Counted from the first letter of the stretch, positions 1 through 9,137 are shown. The stretch is 64,000 nucleotides of DNA from a bacterium (GCA_039961635.1 JABRWB010000032.1:1-64000); one strand, 5' to 3'. Numbers and translations are program-made. The notes: generated by a model from the sequence alone, not told the origin.

Positions 1-1184
1 ATTGGGGACTTTTCGCACGGCTCCTCTTCCGGCGCCGTATCGCCGTAGTCGTACGCGCCCTCGCCCTGGATTTCGCCCGACTCGTCCACCCAGACCTGCC
101 CGCCGCCGGGCAGCGTTATCGTGGCCCTGTACGTCTTGCCGTCCGTCTGGAATTCGAGCGTCATCCCTTTGACGCCTTCGAGATCGGTTATCGAGTTCGA
201 GCCGTACTTCTTGTCCAGGTAATCCTTTTCCGCGAGCGTGGGCAGGTCGGCGTACGCGTTTTCGGTCGCGTAGTAAAGCGATTCCGCGAGCCGGATTTGA
301 ATGAGCGCGAGGTTCGCGCTTAGCTTCGCGGACGCGTCGGCGAAGTCGCCTTCCAGGATTTCGTCCGATTTCAATATGCCGGTGAACGCCTCGCCGAAAT
401 CCGCCATCCCTTCGGTGCTGATATTCCCGGTTTCGTCGAGCGTCATAGTCCCGCCCAGCGGCAATATTGCATAAGCGGTGTAGGACTGCTCATCCTCGGC
501 AACCGATAAGGTGATCGAAACTCCCCGGTCGAAAAACGCGCCTCCCGCAAATCGCGAATCGAGAAATCCCGCGGACGCGAGAGCCTCGAAATCGCCGTAT
601 TTTCCGTTCTTGATGTAGTAGTTCGCCTCGGCCGCCCGAATGGACACCAGCACGTCCTCCGTGAACTGTCTGACCTCCGTTTCCTTCGATTTAAGAAAGA
701 TGGGAACGGAGACAGCTATTACAATCGGCAGGAAAAACATCCCGATCAGCATCACGATCGCGGAATAGACCAGAAATCCTACTCCTCCGCGTCTGCGGTT
801 GGCCGCCCAGATTATTCCGAAAATGAGTCCGATAATCGGGCCGAGAACCGGGACGAGCAGCACGAGACATCCTCCCCCGTACAGCGCGCAGCCCGATACC
901 GGCTCGCCTTCCGGCTTGGGCGGCTGTGCGTAATACCGGCCGGATGGCTGCTGCGAGTATTCCTGTCGCGGCGGCTCGCGGCTCTCCTGCGGCTGGGGAT
1001 AAACCTGTCCGGCTTGGGAAACCTGTTGGGTTTCGGCTTGCGCATCGTCCGCGTGCGGCGAAGCGGCCTGCGCTTCCGGTTCCTGCGGCGGCGAATAGGG
1101 ATGCAGTATCTGCGCGCCGCAGTGCGCGCAGAATTTAGCGTCTCCGGAATTCGAAGCTCCGCAACTCGTGCAGTGAAGAGGCAT
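1..1184 (-). CDS. Zinc-ribbon membrane protein with pilin-like repeats (3' end cut by window)
   Basis: Reading leftward from ATG at 1184 the frame stays open to the window edge, so the C-terminus is missing. It starts MPLHCTSCGASNSGDAKFC, a CxxC...CxxC zinc ribbon, followed by a Pro/Gln/Glu-rich linker of about 70 residues and two hydrophobic membrane segments. Two related segments follow (IRAAEANYYIKNGKYGDFEAL and IRLAESLYYATENAYADL types), which resemble the post-helix part of type II/IV pseudopilins (GspG-like). A GAGGAG ribosome site precedes the start. It is a tandem paralogue of the next gene, sharing the zinc ribbon. The function is unknown; a cytosolic ribbon with an exported sensor-like or pilin-like domain is the likely topology. 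Confidence 0.75.
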   Translation of the reverse strand, partial: MPLHCTSCGASNSGDAKFCAHCGAQILHPYSPPQEPEAQAASPHADDAQAETQQVSQAGQVYPQPQESREPPRQEYSQQPSGRYYAQPPKPEGEPVSGCALYGGGCLVLLVPVLGPIIGLIFGIIWAANRRRGGVGFLVYSAIVMLIGMFFLPIVIAVSVPIFLKSKETEVRQFTEDVLVSIRAAEANYYIKNGKYGDFEALASAGFLDSRFAGGAFFDRGVSITLSVAEDEQSYTAYAILPLGGTMTLDETGNISTEGMADFGEAFTGILKSDEILEGDFADASAKLSANLALIQIRLAESLYYATENAYADLPTLAEKDYLDKKYGSNSITDLEGVKGMTLEFQTDGKTYRATITLPGGGQVWVDESGEIQGEGAYDYGDTAPEEEPCEKSP

Positions 1185-1208
1185 TGATTTCTCCTCGAGC
1201 CGGCCTCG

Positions 1209-1937
1209 TTACAATTCAAGATACTGCCGTTCAAATTCCGTCCGCTCGAACGCGATCGGGGCAACCGACTCTTCCGCAGCGGGCGGGGATTGGGGAGCCG
1301 GTTTCGATTCATCTTCCATGGTCAGACCCAGAACCAGCAGAAACCAAAAGAAACCGGCGATCATATTGACGATGACGGTGAACACGAGGAAGCCTATCGC
1401 GCCGGGACGCCGGGCTTTGAGCCAGTTGACGCTGAAAAAAATGCCCGCGACGGGAATCAAAAGCGTCAGGCATCCAGCTCCGAATGCCTCTCCCGCTCCG
1501 ACGGGCCTGCCGGCTGCAGGCTGCGTGAATTGCGTTGCAGGCCTGGCGGCGGGCGCGGCGTCCATCCTTGATTCGTGGATTGCGACGCCCGCATCGGATG
1601 CCGAATACGTCTGCGCATCTTCGATGCCAAGCGTTGCGATCAATTCCGCCTTTATGTCCGCGGGATTTCGTTCCGAAAGCCGTCCGGTGCCTTCGAACCG
1701 CGTTTCGGCGTTGTCAATTTCCGGCGGCTCCGGCCACTCCAGCGGTTTGAATCCGGGCAGCTCATTTTGGGAATCGGCTTTTTCGGATTCCGGCGCGGTT
1801 GAAGCAACCGATGCCGAGGCCGCAAGGTCGTGGGACTGCGGCCGTTCGTAGGGAGAAACGAGCTTTGCCCCGCAATTCTGGCAGAAGTTGGCATCCCCCG
1901 AATTGGATGCGCCGCAGGCGCTGCAATGAAGTGGCAT
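1209..1937 (-). CDS. Zinc-ribbon membrane protein
   Basis: This 242-residue protein begins MPLHCSACGASNSGDANFC, nearly the same zinc ribbon as the gene at 1-1184, so the two are tandem duplicates that diverged after residue 25. A long low-complexity acidic linker follows, then two membrane helices at roughly residues 150-200 and a short acidic tail. It lacks the pilin-like repeats of its neighbour. The ATG at 1937 was chosen because AGGTGA lies six bases upstream and because it matches the paralogue's start; a GTG three codons earlier is also open. The function is unknown. Confidence 0.75.
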   Translation of the reverse strand: MPLHCSACGASNSGDANFCQNCGAKLVSPYERPQSHDLAASASVASTAPESEKADSQNELPGFKPLEWPEPPEIDNAETRFEGTGRLSERNPADIKAELIATLGIEDAQTYSASDAGVAIHESRMDAAPAARPATQFTQPAAGRPVGAGEAFGAGCLTLLIPVAGIFFSVNWLKARRPGAIGFLVFTVIVNMIAGFFWFLLVLGLTMEDESKPAPQSPPAAEESVAPIAFERTEFERQYLEL

Positions 1938-2117
1938 ATCCGTCACCTGGCGGGCGCTGCCGCCGGGAAATCAATTTAACACAGCGCGCGCCGCGCCGCA
2001 ATCGCACGTATGGATCGCACACCTGCGGCGCGGAATTTTCCGCGCGGCCGCAACCGAGGCGAGAATCTTCCCAGCGGCGTGGTAGTAATCCTGGTTTAAT
2101 CGCAAGGAGCAAATAGA

Positions 2118-2999
2118 ATGACAAGGATTTTCACGGGTACGCTGTCCGCTTTCGCAGCTTTGCTTATCGTTTGCGGAGCGGCGTCTGCACAGAATAACGG
2201 TTCTGAAGGAAACGCAACACAGGAGGACGTAATGAGCTACGGACCGCCGGAAGGATACGAAGGCCATCATTTTTGCTGGGTCGAGTTCGGCTATGCCGAC
2301 AAGGACGCCACCACGAAGTTTTACGCCGATTTGTTCGGCTGGCGGTTCACGCCGTTCGAGGAAATGCCTGAATACGTCTTTTTTCAGGCTCCGTCGGGGC
2401 TGATGGGCGGATTCAACGGCCAGGGATTCGGCCGGATGCAGCAGACGATTCCGTACATTTACGTCCCGGAAATCGACGCGGCGCTTGCGGAAATCGAAGC
2501 CGCGGGGGGAAAGACGATCGTTCCCAAGATGGCGGTCGGTGGCGAAGCCGGGCACATCGCTTTGTTCACGGACCCCGCGGGAGTCACCTACGGGCTGGCG
2601 GACATGTACATGCCTCTTGAGCCGAGTCCGAATCCGTTTACAGGAACCGAAAAGCCCGAGCCCAACACGATTTGCTTTTTTGAAATTTTCGGCGGCGATT
2701 TCGAGGCGACGAATGCGTTTTTCACGAAAGTATTCGGATGGACGACTACGCCGACGCCGGGGCACACGGAGTATCTTGGCTTCAATCCTGGCGCCGGACT
2801 GGAAGGAGTATTCCAGGGTCATACCAAGGAAATTCCTGTGATGGCGTATATTTGGGTGGACGACGTCGCGGCGACGCTTGAAAAGGTCAAGGCCGCGGGC
2901 GGCACGCCATCGGGCGAGCCGATGGTCTCCGAGATGGGCGTGTTCGGCTATTTCCAGGATCCCTCGGGCGTGTGGATCGGCCTGCTGGGAGCGGCCTAG
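2118..2999 (+). CDS. Exported two-domain VOC (glyoxalase/bleomycin-resistance fold) protein
   Basis: The 293-residue product has two vicinal-oxygen-chelate domains in tandem (about 50-165 and 180-293), each with a F(A/F)DLFGW or FTKVFGW core and the ending G(x)FxDPxG. The N-terminus has a Sec-type signal peptide (hydrophobic residues 8-22, cleavage after ASA). AAGGAG precedes ATG 2118. A second, stronger site, AGGAGG, sits just before ATG 2232 (residue 39), which would give a cytosolic form starting MSYGPPEGYEG. The closest family is the CFP-30-like antibiotic-resistance/dioxygenase VOC group; substrate and metal use are unknown. Confidence 0.8.
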   Translation: MTRIFTGTLSAFAALLIVCGAASAQNNGSEGNATQEDVMSYGPPEGYEGHHFCWVEFGYADKDATTKFYADLFGWRFTPFEEMPEYVFFQAPSGLMGGFNGQGFGRMQQTIPYIYVPEIDAALAEIEAAGGKTIVPKMAVGGEAGHIALFTDPAGVTYGLADMYMPLEPSPNPFTGTEKPEPNTICFFEIFGGDFEATNAFFTKVFGWTTTPTPGHTEYLGFNPGAGLEGVFQGHTKEIPVMAYIWVDDVAATLEKVKAAGGTPSGEPMVSEMGVFGYFQDPSGVWIGLLGAA

Positions 3000-3038
3000 C
3001 CGGACTGGTACAATTGCAGCCTTCCAAAGGAGACTGCA

Positions 3039-4058
3039 ATGAGTTTACGGGGATTGCCCTTTTTGCTTTTGGCGGCGGCTGTGTTGCTGCTGACCGCGGC
3101 GCCCGCTTTTGCAAACGGCTACGGCGAATATCCGCCTAAGCTGGTTTGGTCGCCCGACGGCTTCCATCTTGCGGCGGTCGTCGGTACCGAGCTTTGGATT
3201 GTAGATGCTTACGGCTCCGCATACGGGATCGCTTACGAGTCCCCGTCGTCGCCGTCGTGGAGTCCGGACGGCTCGCAGCTCGCCTACGTTCAGAACGGAA
3301 AGCTGTTCATATACGGCTACAGCTCGGACTTGAGCCAGCAAGTGCGGATGCTTTCGGGCGTACTGGACTGCGCATTCCTGCCCGACGCGGACAATCCGAG
3401 AGTGTTGGTCAGCTACGGCGAGCGGTTTTACGGCTGCGACATCGGGTTGTACGAGGTGCGTACGGGCAGGTTCGAGCCGCTCGTCGAAAGCCGCGACCAA
3501 TCGGAGTGCTCGCCCGTGCCGAATCCGGACGGCTCGGGATTCGCTTACCTCGTCCAGGGCGACGGTATGCCCGGCGGCTACGAGCAGATTTTCTACAAGC
3601 CGTTCGGCAGAAAGCCGGGACGAGCGCTGACCGGCATCGCGGATTTCGGCGAGTGGGGCTACCACGAATCGAATCCCCGCTGGACGGGCGAAGGACTTCT
3701 CTTGTTCGAACGCGGCGGATGGGGAGACTGGCATCTGTATCAGTTCGATGTTGAATCCGGCACGGAGGAGCTTTTTCTTGCCGATGCCGAGCAGCCGGCT
3801 CTATCGAAATATATGGGGATGATTGCGTTCGTCCGCCGCGATCCGGAGTTGAAGGCCGAATACGAGTACGACTGGGAGATCGCGCCGTCGGTCTGGTTGC
3901 GCCATCAGGAATCCGGCGACGAGTTCCAGATAAGCCCGCCCGGCACTTGGGCCGAGTATCCCGCCATTTCGCCCGACGGGACTCATGTCGCCTGGATCGA
4001 AATACATGCGGAGATGCCGCAGGTCGTGATCCGCACGGTCGTCAACGCGCTGGGCTAG
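3039..4058 (+). CDS. Exported beta-propeller (TolB/WD40-like) protein
   Basis: This 339-residue protein has a clear signal peptide (LPFLLLAAAVLLLTAAPAFA) followed by repeated W-SPDG blades (VWSPDGFHLA, SWSPDGSQLA, ISPDGTHVAW) typical of TolB-C or PD40 propellers. An AAAGGAG ribosome site precedes the ATG, and TACAAT at 3012-3017 may be the -10 box. No catalytic domain is visible, so it may bind a ligand or scaffold other envelope proteins. It ends about 25 bases from the convergent gene at 4083. Confidence 0.7.
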   Translation: MSLRGLPFLLLAAAVLLLTAAPAFANGYGEYPPKLVWSPDGFHLAAVVGTELWIVDAYGSAYGIAYESPSSPSWSPDGSQLAYVQNGKLFIYGYSSDLSQQVRMLSGVLDCAFLPDADNPRVLVSYGERFYGCDIGLYEVRTGRFEPLVESRDQSECSPVPNPDGSGFAYLVQGDGMPGGYEQIFYKPFGRKPGRALTGIADFGEWGYHESNPRWTGEGLLLFERGGWGDWHLYQFDVESGTEELFLADAEQPALSKYMGMIAFVRRDPELKAEYEYDWEIAPSVWLRHQESGDEFQISPPGTWAEYPAISPDGTHVAWIEIHAEMPQVVIRTVVNALG

Positions 4059-4082
4059 CCGGTTTCGGCGGCTGAATGCGGC

Positions 4083-5201
4083 TCAATAGTTGACAAGCGG
4101 AGTTTTCGGCAGTTCGGTGCCAAGCGGCGCTTCTTCTTTTTGCTCCTCGACCGGCTCCGGTTCGGGCTCGCGGATTGCCGGTTTCGCAAGTTTGCGGATT
4201 CCTTTCGGCGTCCACTCGCCTTCGTCTGTCAGAACATACACCACGCCGTCCGGCTTACCGTCCGGGTTGCCCACGACCAGCCTGCCTTCCTCGTTAAGTC
4301 GAAGCGGGCTGCCGTTGCCGGATTTGTCGCTTGCGACGAGAAAGCCTTCCGGCGCAGGGCCGAGTATGTCGTACCCCTCGTCGTAAAACGAACCGTACGC
4401 GCCGAGTACGAAGTGGCTGGTGCCATCCACGGAATCGCTCCATTCCTTGTAAAAGAACATTCCCGGAAGGAAAGGAAGCTTGCGCTCTCCGATTTCGCCG
4501 CCTCCCCAGGCGCTGTAACAGAACGAGCCGTGATTGCTGCGCACGTCGCCCAGCACCGAGCCCATCCGGAGCGCGTCGAATTCAGATGCGGTTCCGAACC
4601 GGGCAAGGGTGCTTTTGCGGTCGGAGTAAGGATCTCCAAGCTGGTACTGCAGGTCGATGGCGAAATTTTGGCCGAAGTGGCAGGGACGCTTGTCGTCCTG
4701 CAGACACTCCGTCAAAAAAGTTTTGGGATAAGTTACAAAGCTGCCCGGAACGCCGTACGGGTTTACGGGATACGAAATGATGGCTCCTTTGGCGATAAGC
4801 GGATCATCGGAAAGCTCCGTCGGGCCGGTCTCGACGCCGCCGATGAGGTAGGGAGGATACGCTCCGTTGTCCAGCTTGTATTTCCCGATCGCGTCGGCGA
4901 TTGCAAGCAGGTTGGATTTCAGCTCCTGCTTTTTCTTGGCCAGCGAGTAGAACCCGACGATGCCCGGAGCCGCGAACCATCCCGCGAAAAGCCCGGCGAT
5001 CGTGGCCAGCGAAAGAACGGCTATCGGCCATTTTTCCTCGAACGCCTGGTACATCAGCGCAGCCGCGAGTATAAAGCTGCATATCAGCGAAAAGAGGAAA
5101 AAGAACATGATAAACGGCGAGACCAGCTTGCCTAAAGTGAGTAACGTCGCGCATACAATGCTGACCAGGGCGCTGGTGAGGAACTGCGCCGCGTAATACA
5201 T
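4083..5201 (-). CDS. Multi-pass membrane protein with pseudopilin-like ectodomain
   Basis: The 372-residue protein starts MYYAAQFLTSALVS and has about four hydrophobic helices in the first 110 residues. After them comes KKKQELKSNLLAIADAIGKYKLDNGAYPPYL, which is characteristic of the amphipathic helix and loop of GspG/type IV pilin-like proteins. A large ectodomain and a Pro/Glu-rich tail follow. The frame is open to 5327, but the upstream part overlaps the tyrS promoter and is not membrane-like, so ATG 5201 is preferred. It resembles the pilin-like domain of the gene at 1-1184. The function is unknown. Confidence 0.65.
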   Translation of the reverse strand: MYYAAQFLTSALVSIVCATLLTLGKLVSPFIMFFFLFSLICSFILAAALMYQAFEEKWPIAVLSLATIAGLFAGWFAAPGIVGFYSLAKKKQELKSNLLAIADAIGKYKLDNGAYPPYLIGGVETGPTELSDDPLIAKGAIISYPVNPYGVPGSFVTYPKTFLTECLQDDKRPCHFGQNFAIDLQYQLGDPYSDRKSTLARFGTASEFDALRMGSVLGDVRSNHGSFCYSAWGGGEIGERKLPFLPGMFFYKEWSDSVDGTSHFVLGAYGSFYDEGYDILGPAPEGFLVASDKSGNGSPLRLNEEGRLVVGNPDGKPDGVVYVLTDEGEWTPKGIRKLAKPAIREPEPEPVEEQKEEAPLGTELPKTPLVNY

Positions 5202-5364
5202 CGAAGGTCTTGTCTCTTCCACGCCAAAGTATATCGGAGCGGTAGGAATTGCGCCATAAACGATCGCGCGAATTCGCGTTTTGCAACAAACGGACGGATC
5301 GCGGTTTGGAGTCGGAAGCAGTTTCAAAGCCGTCTCCCCGGGTCTTTCCGCCTGGCGCTTGTGC

Positions 5365-5370
5365 TAGTAT
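5365..5370 (+). promoter_or_regulatory. Putative tyrS -10 box
   Basis: TAGTAT lies 15 bases before ATG 5386. Transcription would start near 5377, downstream of the alternative TTG at 5371, which supports ATG 5386 as the tyrS start. The -35 region is poor. Confidence 0.4.
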
Positions 5371-5385
5371 TTGTGCGGGATATCG

Positions 5386-6654
5386 ATGCGCGTTTCACCC
5401 GAAGAACAGGTTGCAATCCTTATGCGCGGCACCAAGTTCGCCGACGAGAGCGCGGAATTCGGCGACCCGGGCGGCGAGAGCGTCCTGCGCAAACGATGCC
5501 AGGCGGAGCTGCTCGCGCGCATAAAATCCGCTGCGAAAGAAGGCCGCCCGCTGCGCGTATACCTCGGCGTGGATCCGACGCGGGAAAGCCTTCACATAGG
5601 CCACATGGTGCCTGCGCAGAAGCTCCGCCAATTTCAGGAGCTGGGCCACCAGGCGATATTCCTCATCGGCGATTACACTGCCCGAATCGGCGACCCGACA
5701 GGCCAAAGCAGGGAGCGCGCCGAAATATCCGGAGAGGCAATCGATAGGATGGCGCAGCTTTACACCGAGCAAGCTTTCAAGCTCCTTGATCGGGAGAAAA
5801 CGGAAATCCGGTTTAACGGCGAATGGCTTGCCAAGCTTTCGTTCGAGCAGATAATTGACATAGCAAAGATCTTCCCGTTCAAGCGGATAATCAGCAGGCG
5901 TGATTTCCAGATCAGGCTGGAATCGGACGAAGAGTTCAGATTTCATGAAGCCCTGTACGCCTTGATGCAGGGTTATGACGCATACGTGCTTAGATGTGAC
6001 GTCCAGATCGGCGCGTACGACCAGCATCTCAATATGCTAGCCGGCAGAACCGTCCAGGAGCACTACGGCGACCCGCCTCACGTTATGCTCACGATGCCCA
6101 TCCTCGCCGGCACCGACGGGCGCAAGATGAGCAAAAGCTGGGGAAATACCATTGATTTGCTCGATGCGCCGGAGGACATGTACGGCAAGTGCATGCGCAT
6201 CTCCGACGATTTGCTGCCGCAATATATCGAGCTTGCGTGCGATTTTTCCGCTGCCGAAAAGGATGCGCTGCTGGCGCGCCTCGAATCCGGCGAAAACCCG
6301 ATGAATGTCAAAAAAGAAGTCGCGTGGAAAGTGACCCGGCAATACAACGGAAAGGAGGCTGCCGACCGCGCCGCGGAGCATTTCCGCGCGACGGTTCAGG
6401 AAAAAACCGCGGACGAGGACGCGCCGACAATCAAAGTCGGCCCGGAATGGTTGGACGGCAGTCGCACGCTTTTCGAATTCATCGTTGAACACAAGCTGTT
6501 CGACGGAAGCAACCGCGAACTTCGCCGCCTTTTCGAGCAGGGCGGTGTGAAATTGGGGGAAGCGGCCGTTTCCGATTCCAAGTCCGCGATGCCGGACGAA
6601 TTGCCGGCCGTCGTGCGTATCGGGAAGCGCGGCTTTTTCCGGCTTGCAAGGTGA
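5386..6654 (+). CDS. tyrS: Tyrosyl-tRNA synthetase
   Basis: This class I synthetase joins tyrosine to tRNA-Tyr in the cytosol. The 422-residue protein shows the HIGH signature (LHIGHMV, about residue 70), the TyrRS-specific GDYTARIGDPTGQS segment, the KMSKS loop (GRKMSKSWGN, about 247) and a C-terminal S4-type RNA-binding domain (FIVEHKLFDGSNRELRRLFEQGGV). Full length for the TyrZ-like branch. The frame is open from TTG 5371, but the likely -10 box at 5365 makes ATG 5386 the better start. It stands alone, with the flagellar operon starting 0.6 kb downstream. Confidence 0.96.
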   Translation: MRVSPEEQVAILMRGTKFADESAEFGDPGGESVLRKRCQAELLARIKSAAKEGRPLRVYLGVDPTRESLHIGHMVPAQKLRQFQELGHQAIFLIGDYTARIGDPTGQSRERAEISGEAIDRMAQLYTEQAFKLLDREKTEIRFNGEWLAKLSFEQIIDIAKIFPFKRIISRRDFQIRLESDEEFRFHEALYALMQGYDAYVLRCDVQIGAYDQHLNMLAGRTVQEHYGDPPHVMLTMPILAGTDGRKMSKSWGNTIDLLDAPEDMYGKCMRISDDLLPQYIELACDFSAAEKDALLARLESGENPMNVKKEVAWKVTRQYNGKEAADRAAEHFRATVQEKTADEDAPTIKVGPEWLDGSRTLFEFIVEHKLFDGSNRELRRLFEQGGVKLGEAAVSDSKSAMPDELPAVVRIGKRGFFRLAR

Positions 6655-7019
6655 TAATACGGGCGGAGCCTGCAGGAAGAGGAAAAAGGGCTTGTATAAG
6701 GCGCCGCCGGAATGCACTTGATTTGCGCTGTATAACTGCGGAAACATAACATACTGCAGGTCGAGCAGGTTTCCGCGCCCGTTTTCATCCCCCGTTGCCG
6801 CTGCTAATTACCATGTTTAATTACATTTCGCGCCCGCGGCGCGGCTTGGGCGACTTTCGCGGACTATCGCGGCCCCGAGATTGGTTTGCGCGTCGCGCGC
6901 GCGACCGCAATCGCGCGCGGTTTTGGAGCGCAAAACGCGGCGTTTTGGCGGGATTCGCGAGGTTGTGAATTTTGAAACGTTCGCCGTCACATCAAACCCA
7001 CCTTTTATGTTGATAAGTG
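6655..7019 (+). other. Intergenic region with no recognised gene
   Basis: This stretch between tyrS and the flagellar promoter has no convincing reading frame. It contains a CG-rich, self-complementary patch near 6890-6940 built from GCGCGC and CGCGCG runs. No tRNA or terminator with a T-tract was recognised. Confidence 0.4.
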
Positions 7020-7047
7020 TTGATAACCTGGTTGTTTGTGATACAAT
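7020..7047 (+). promoter_or_regulatory. Promoter of the flagellar export operon
   Basis: TTGATA (7020-7025) and TACAAT (7042-7047) are separated by 16 bases, a near-consensus housekeeping promoter. Two copies of the 9-mer TGTTGATAA (7009-7017 and 7019-7027) overlap the -35 box with a 10-base period and could be an operator or DnaA-type boxes. Transcription would start near 7054, leaving a leader of about 185 bases before fliR that begins with a stable GGGCGG...CCGCCC hairpin (7067-7084). Confidence 0.7.
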
Positions 7048-7239
7048 ATCGGAGGGATATCCGGCCGGGCGGTTGGGGCCGCCCGACATCACGCGCCGCA
7101 AGGCTCGTTTCAAGGGGAATTGGCGTTGTCGCCCGTGCAGGTGGAGTGCGGGCAGGCGGGCCGGGATTTGTTTCGGAAGCCGCGGCGTTATGCTGCGGCT
7201 TTTGGGGCGCCGGGCCGCGTTGAAATGCGGTGATTCTCG

Positions 7240-8019
7240 TTGAATTTGCTCGATCTGACGGCGGTGCAGTTTCAGGCTTTTCTGCTCTATTTTCTGCGCG
7301 GGGCGGGCTTCCTGTTCGTCGCGCCGGTAGTTTCCGCGCGCAGCGTGCCGTCTCAGTTCAAGGTGGCGCTGGCTGGCGGGCTTGCCCTGATGTTTCTGGC
7401 TCTCAATCAGCCGGCGCTTCCGGCGAGGCCGTATGAAACGGCGGTGTGGGCGCCGATGGCGGTGGGGGAGCTGATTATCGGGCTTGCGGTCGGTTTTCTG
7501 GTCGGATTGATTTACGTTGTTTTCGAGTTCGCCGGGCGGATATTCGGATTCCAGATGGGATTCGGAATCGTCAACGTGCTCGATCCGCAAAGCCAGGAGG
7601 AAGTCAGTCTTACGGGGGAGTTTCTGTTCACGATTGTTTCGCTCGCGATTCTCAATCTCAATTTGCATCATGCTTTTCTTCTGTATTGGGGCAGGTCGTT
7701 CGAACTCGTTCCCGCGGGCGGCATAGACGCCGCGGGATTCTCGATCGAAGCGTTCGGCGGGATGCTCACGACGCTGTTCGTGGTCGCGCTTCAAATCGCC
7801 GCCCCGCTTCTGGCGATTCTGTTCATGCTCGATTTCGGGCTGGGGATTATCGCGCGCGTCGTCCCGCAAATAAACGTTTTTCTCGTGGGGATTCCGCTCA
7901 AGATCGCCGGCGGGCTTTTCGTGATGGCGATGGTCGTCGGGTTGCTGAATCCGGTCGTATGGCGCGTGGTGGATAAGTTTCTTACCGACGCGATGTCGGT
8001 TGTGACTTCATTCGGGTAA
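7240..8019 (+). CDS. fliR: Flagellar export gate protein FliR
   Basis: FliR is part of the FliPQR core of the flagellar type III export gate in the inner membrane. The 259-residue protein is highly hydrophobic with about six helices and shows the family pattern: an FLRGAGFLFVAPV start, GELIIGLAVGFLVGLIYVVFEFAGRIFGFQMGFGIVNVLDP in the middle and IPLKIAGGLFVMA near the end. The start is TTG 7240. It is the first gene of the operon; flhB follows after 41 bases. fliP and fliQ, which often precede fliR, are not present in the window. Confidence 0.93.
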   Translation: MNLLDLTAVQFQAFLLYFLRGAGFLFVAPVVSARSVPSQFKVALAGGLALMFLALNQPALPARPYETAVWAPMAVGELIIGLAVGFLVGLIYVVFEFAGRIFGFQMGFGIVNVLDPQSQEEVSLTGEFLFTIVSLAILNLNLHHAFLLYWGRSFELVPAGGIDAAGFSIEAFGGMLTTLFVVALQIAAPLLAILFMLDFGLGIIARVVPQINVFLVGIPLKIAGGLFVMAMVVGLLNPVVWRVVDKFLTDAMSVVTSFG

Positions 8020-8060
8020 TCGCAATGGTGAATAATTTTTGCAGGGAGGTGATTTGCTAG

Positions 8061-9137
8061 TTGGCCGAAGGCGGCGAGAGAACCGAGCGGGCGACTCCGC
8101 GGCAGCGGCGCAAGGCGCGAGAGCGCGGCCAGGTGGCGCGCTCGAACGAGTTGACCAGCGCGCTGCTTCTGTTGGCGCTTTTCGTCACGCTTTCCGCGGC
8201 GTCCGATCGCACGGGAGGGCTTTTCCGCGCTCTTACGTTGGACACCATCGGCCGTGCGGACCAACTTCGGCTCGACCAGTCCACGATAATGCGTTATACG
8301 GCGGAATGGGTAGCCGCATCGCTCAACATTCTCGCCCCGTTTTTCTTGGTTGCGATTGCCGTGGGCCTGCTGACCCAGGTCGCCCAGACCGGCGGCATCG
8401 TGTCTGCGCATCCGCTGCAGCCGGATTTATCCAGGCTCAACCCCGTGCGCGGCTTCCAGCGGCTCTTCAGCCTGCGCGGATTCGTCGAGCTCGCGAAAAG
8501 CTTGGCCAAGCTCGCGGTCGTGGGAATCATCGTGTACGTGATTCTCAAAACGGAGATGTTCAACTTTCCCGGATTGATCGGCGCGTCGATTGAGTCGAGT
8601 TTCGCGTCGAGCTTCGGCATCGCGCTTCGAATAGGGATTTGGACAAGCGTCGCGCTTCTCATTCTCGCGATATTCGATTATGCGTACCAGGTTTACGAGT
8701 TCGAAAAAGGCATCCGGATGACGAAGCAGGAGGTGAAGGACGAGCTGAAGACCGAGGAAGGCGATCCGCTGATCAAGCGCACTCTGCGGGAACGCGGGCG
8801 GCAGATCGCGTTCACGCGGATGATGAAACGCGCTGCCGAGGCGGATGTTGTCATCACGAACCCGACGCACTATTCCGTGGCGATTTTGTACGAATTCGGG
8901 ATGACCGCGCCGCGGGTAACCGCCAAGGGCAAGGGATACATCGCGCTCAAAATCCGCGAGGTGGCGCGCGAAAACGGGGTGCCGATCGTCGAAGACCCGC
9001 CGCTGGCGCGCGCTCTGTACGCGACGGAAATCGACGACTACATCCCGGCGGAGCATTTCCGCGCGGTGGCGCAGATTCTTGCGTTCCTCGCGCGCAGCAA
9101 CGAACGCATCAAGGCGCGCCTGGTGGCGCAGCAATAA
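8061..9137 (+). CDS. flhB: Flagellar export switch protein FlhB
   Basis: FlhB switches export specificity from rod/hook to filament subunits. The 358-residue protein has a basic N-terminus (ERTERATPRQRRKARERGQV), four membrane helices and a cytosolic C-domain with the self-cleavage motif NPTH at residues 267-270, followed by YSVAILY. Start TTG 8061 has a very good GGAGGTGAT ribosome site. Length and motifs match intact family members. Confidence 0.95.
   Translation: MAEGGERTERATPRQRRKARERGQVARSNELTSALLLLALFVTLSAASDRTGGLFRALTLDTIGRADQLRLDQSTIMRYTAEWVAASLNILAPFFLVAIAVGLLTQVAQTGGIVSAHPLQPDLSRLNPVRGFQRLFSLRGFVELAKSLAKLAVVGIIVYVILKTEMFNFPGLIGASIESSFASSFGIALRIGIWTSVALLILAIFDYAYQVYEFEKGIRMTKQEVKDELKTEEGDPLIKRTLRERGRQIAFTRMMKRAAEADVVITNPTHYSVAILYEFGMTAPRVTAKGKGYIALKIREVARENGVPIVEDPPLARALYATEIDDYIPAEHFRAVAQILAFLARSNERIKARLVAQQ

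Noticed and set aside
7054-7239. Cyclic-di-GMP riboswitch in the fliR leader
   Set aside because: The conserved core of the known class I aptamer is not visible; only a simple hairpin is clear.
6881-7243. 120-codon frame upstream of fliR
   Set aside because: It runs through the promoter and hairpin and has an Arg-rich, low-complexity translation.
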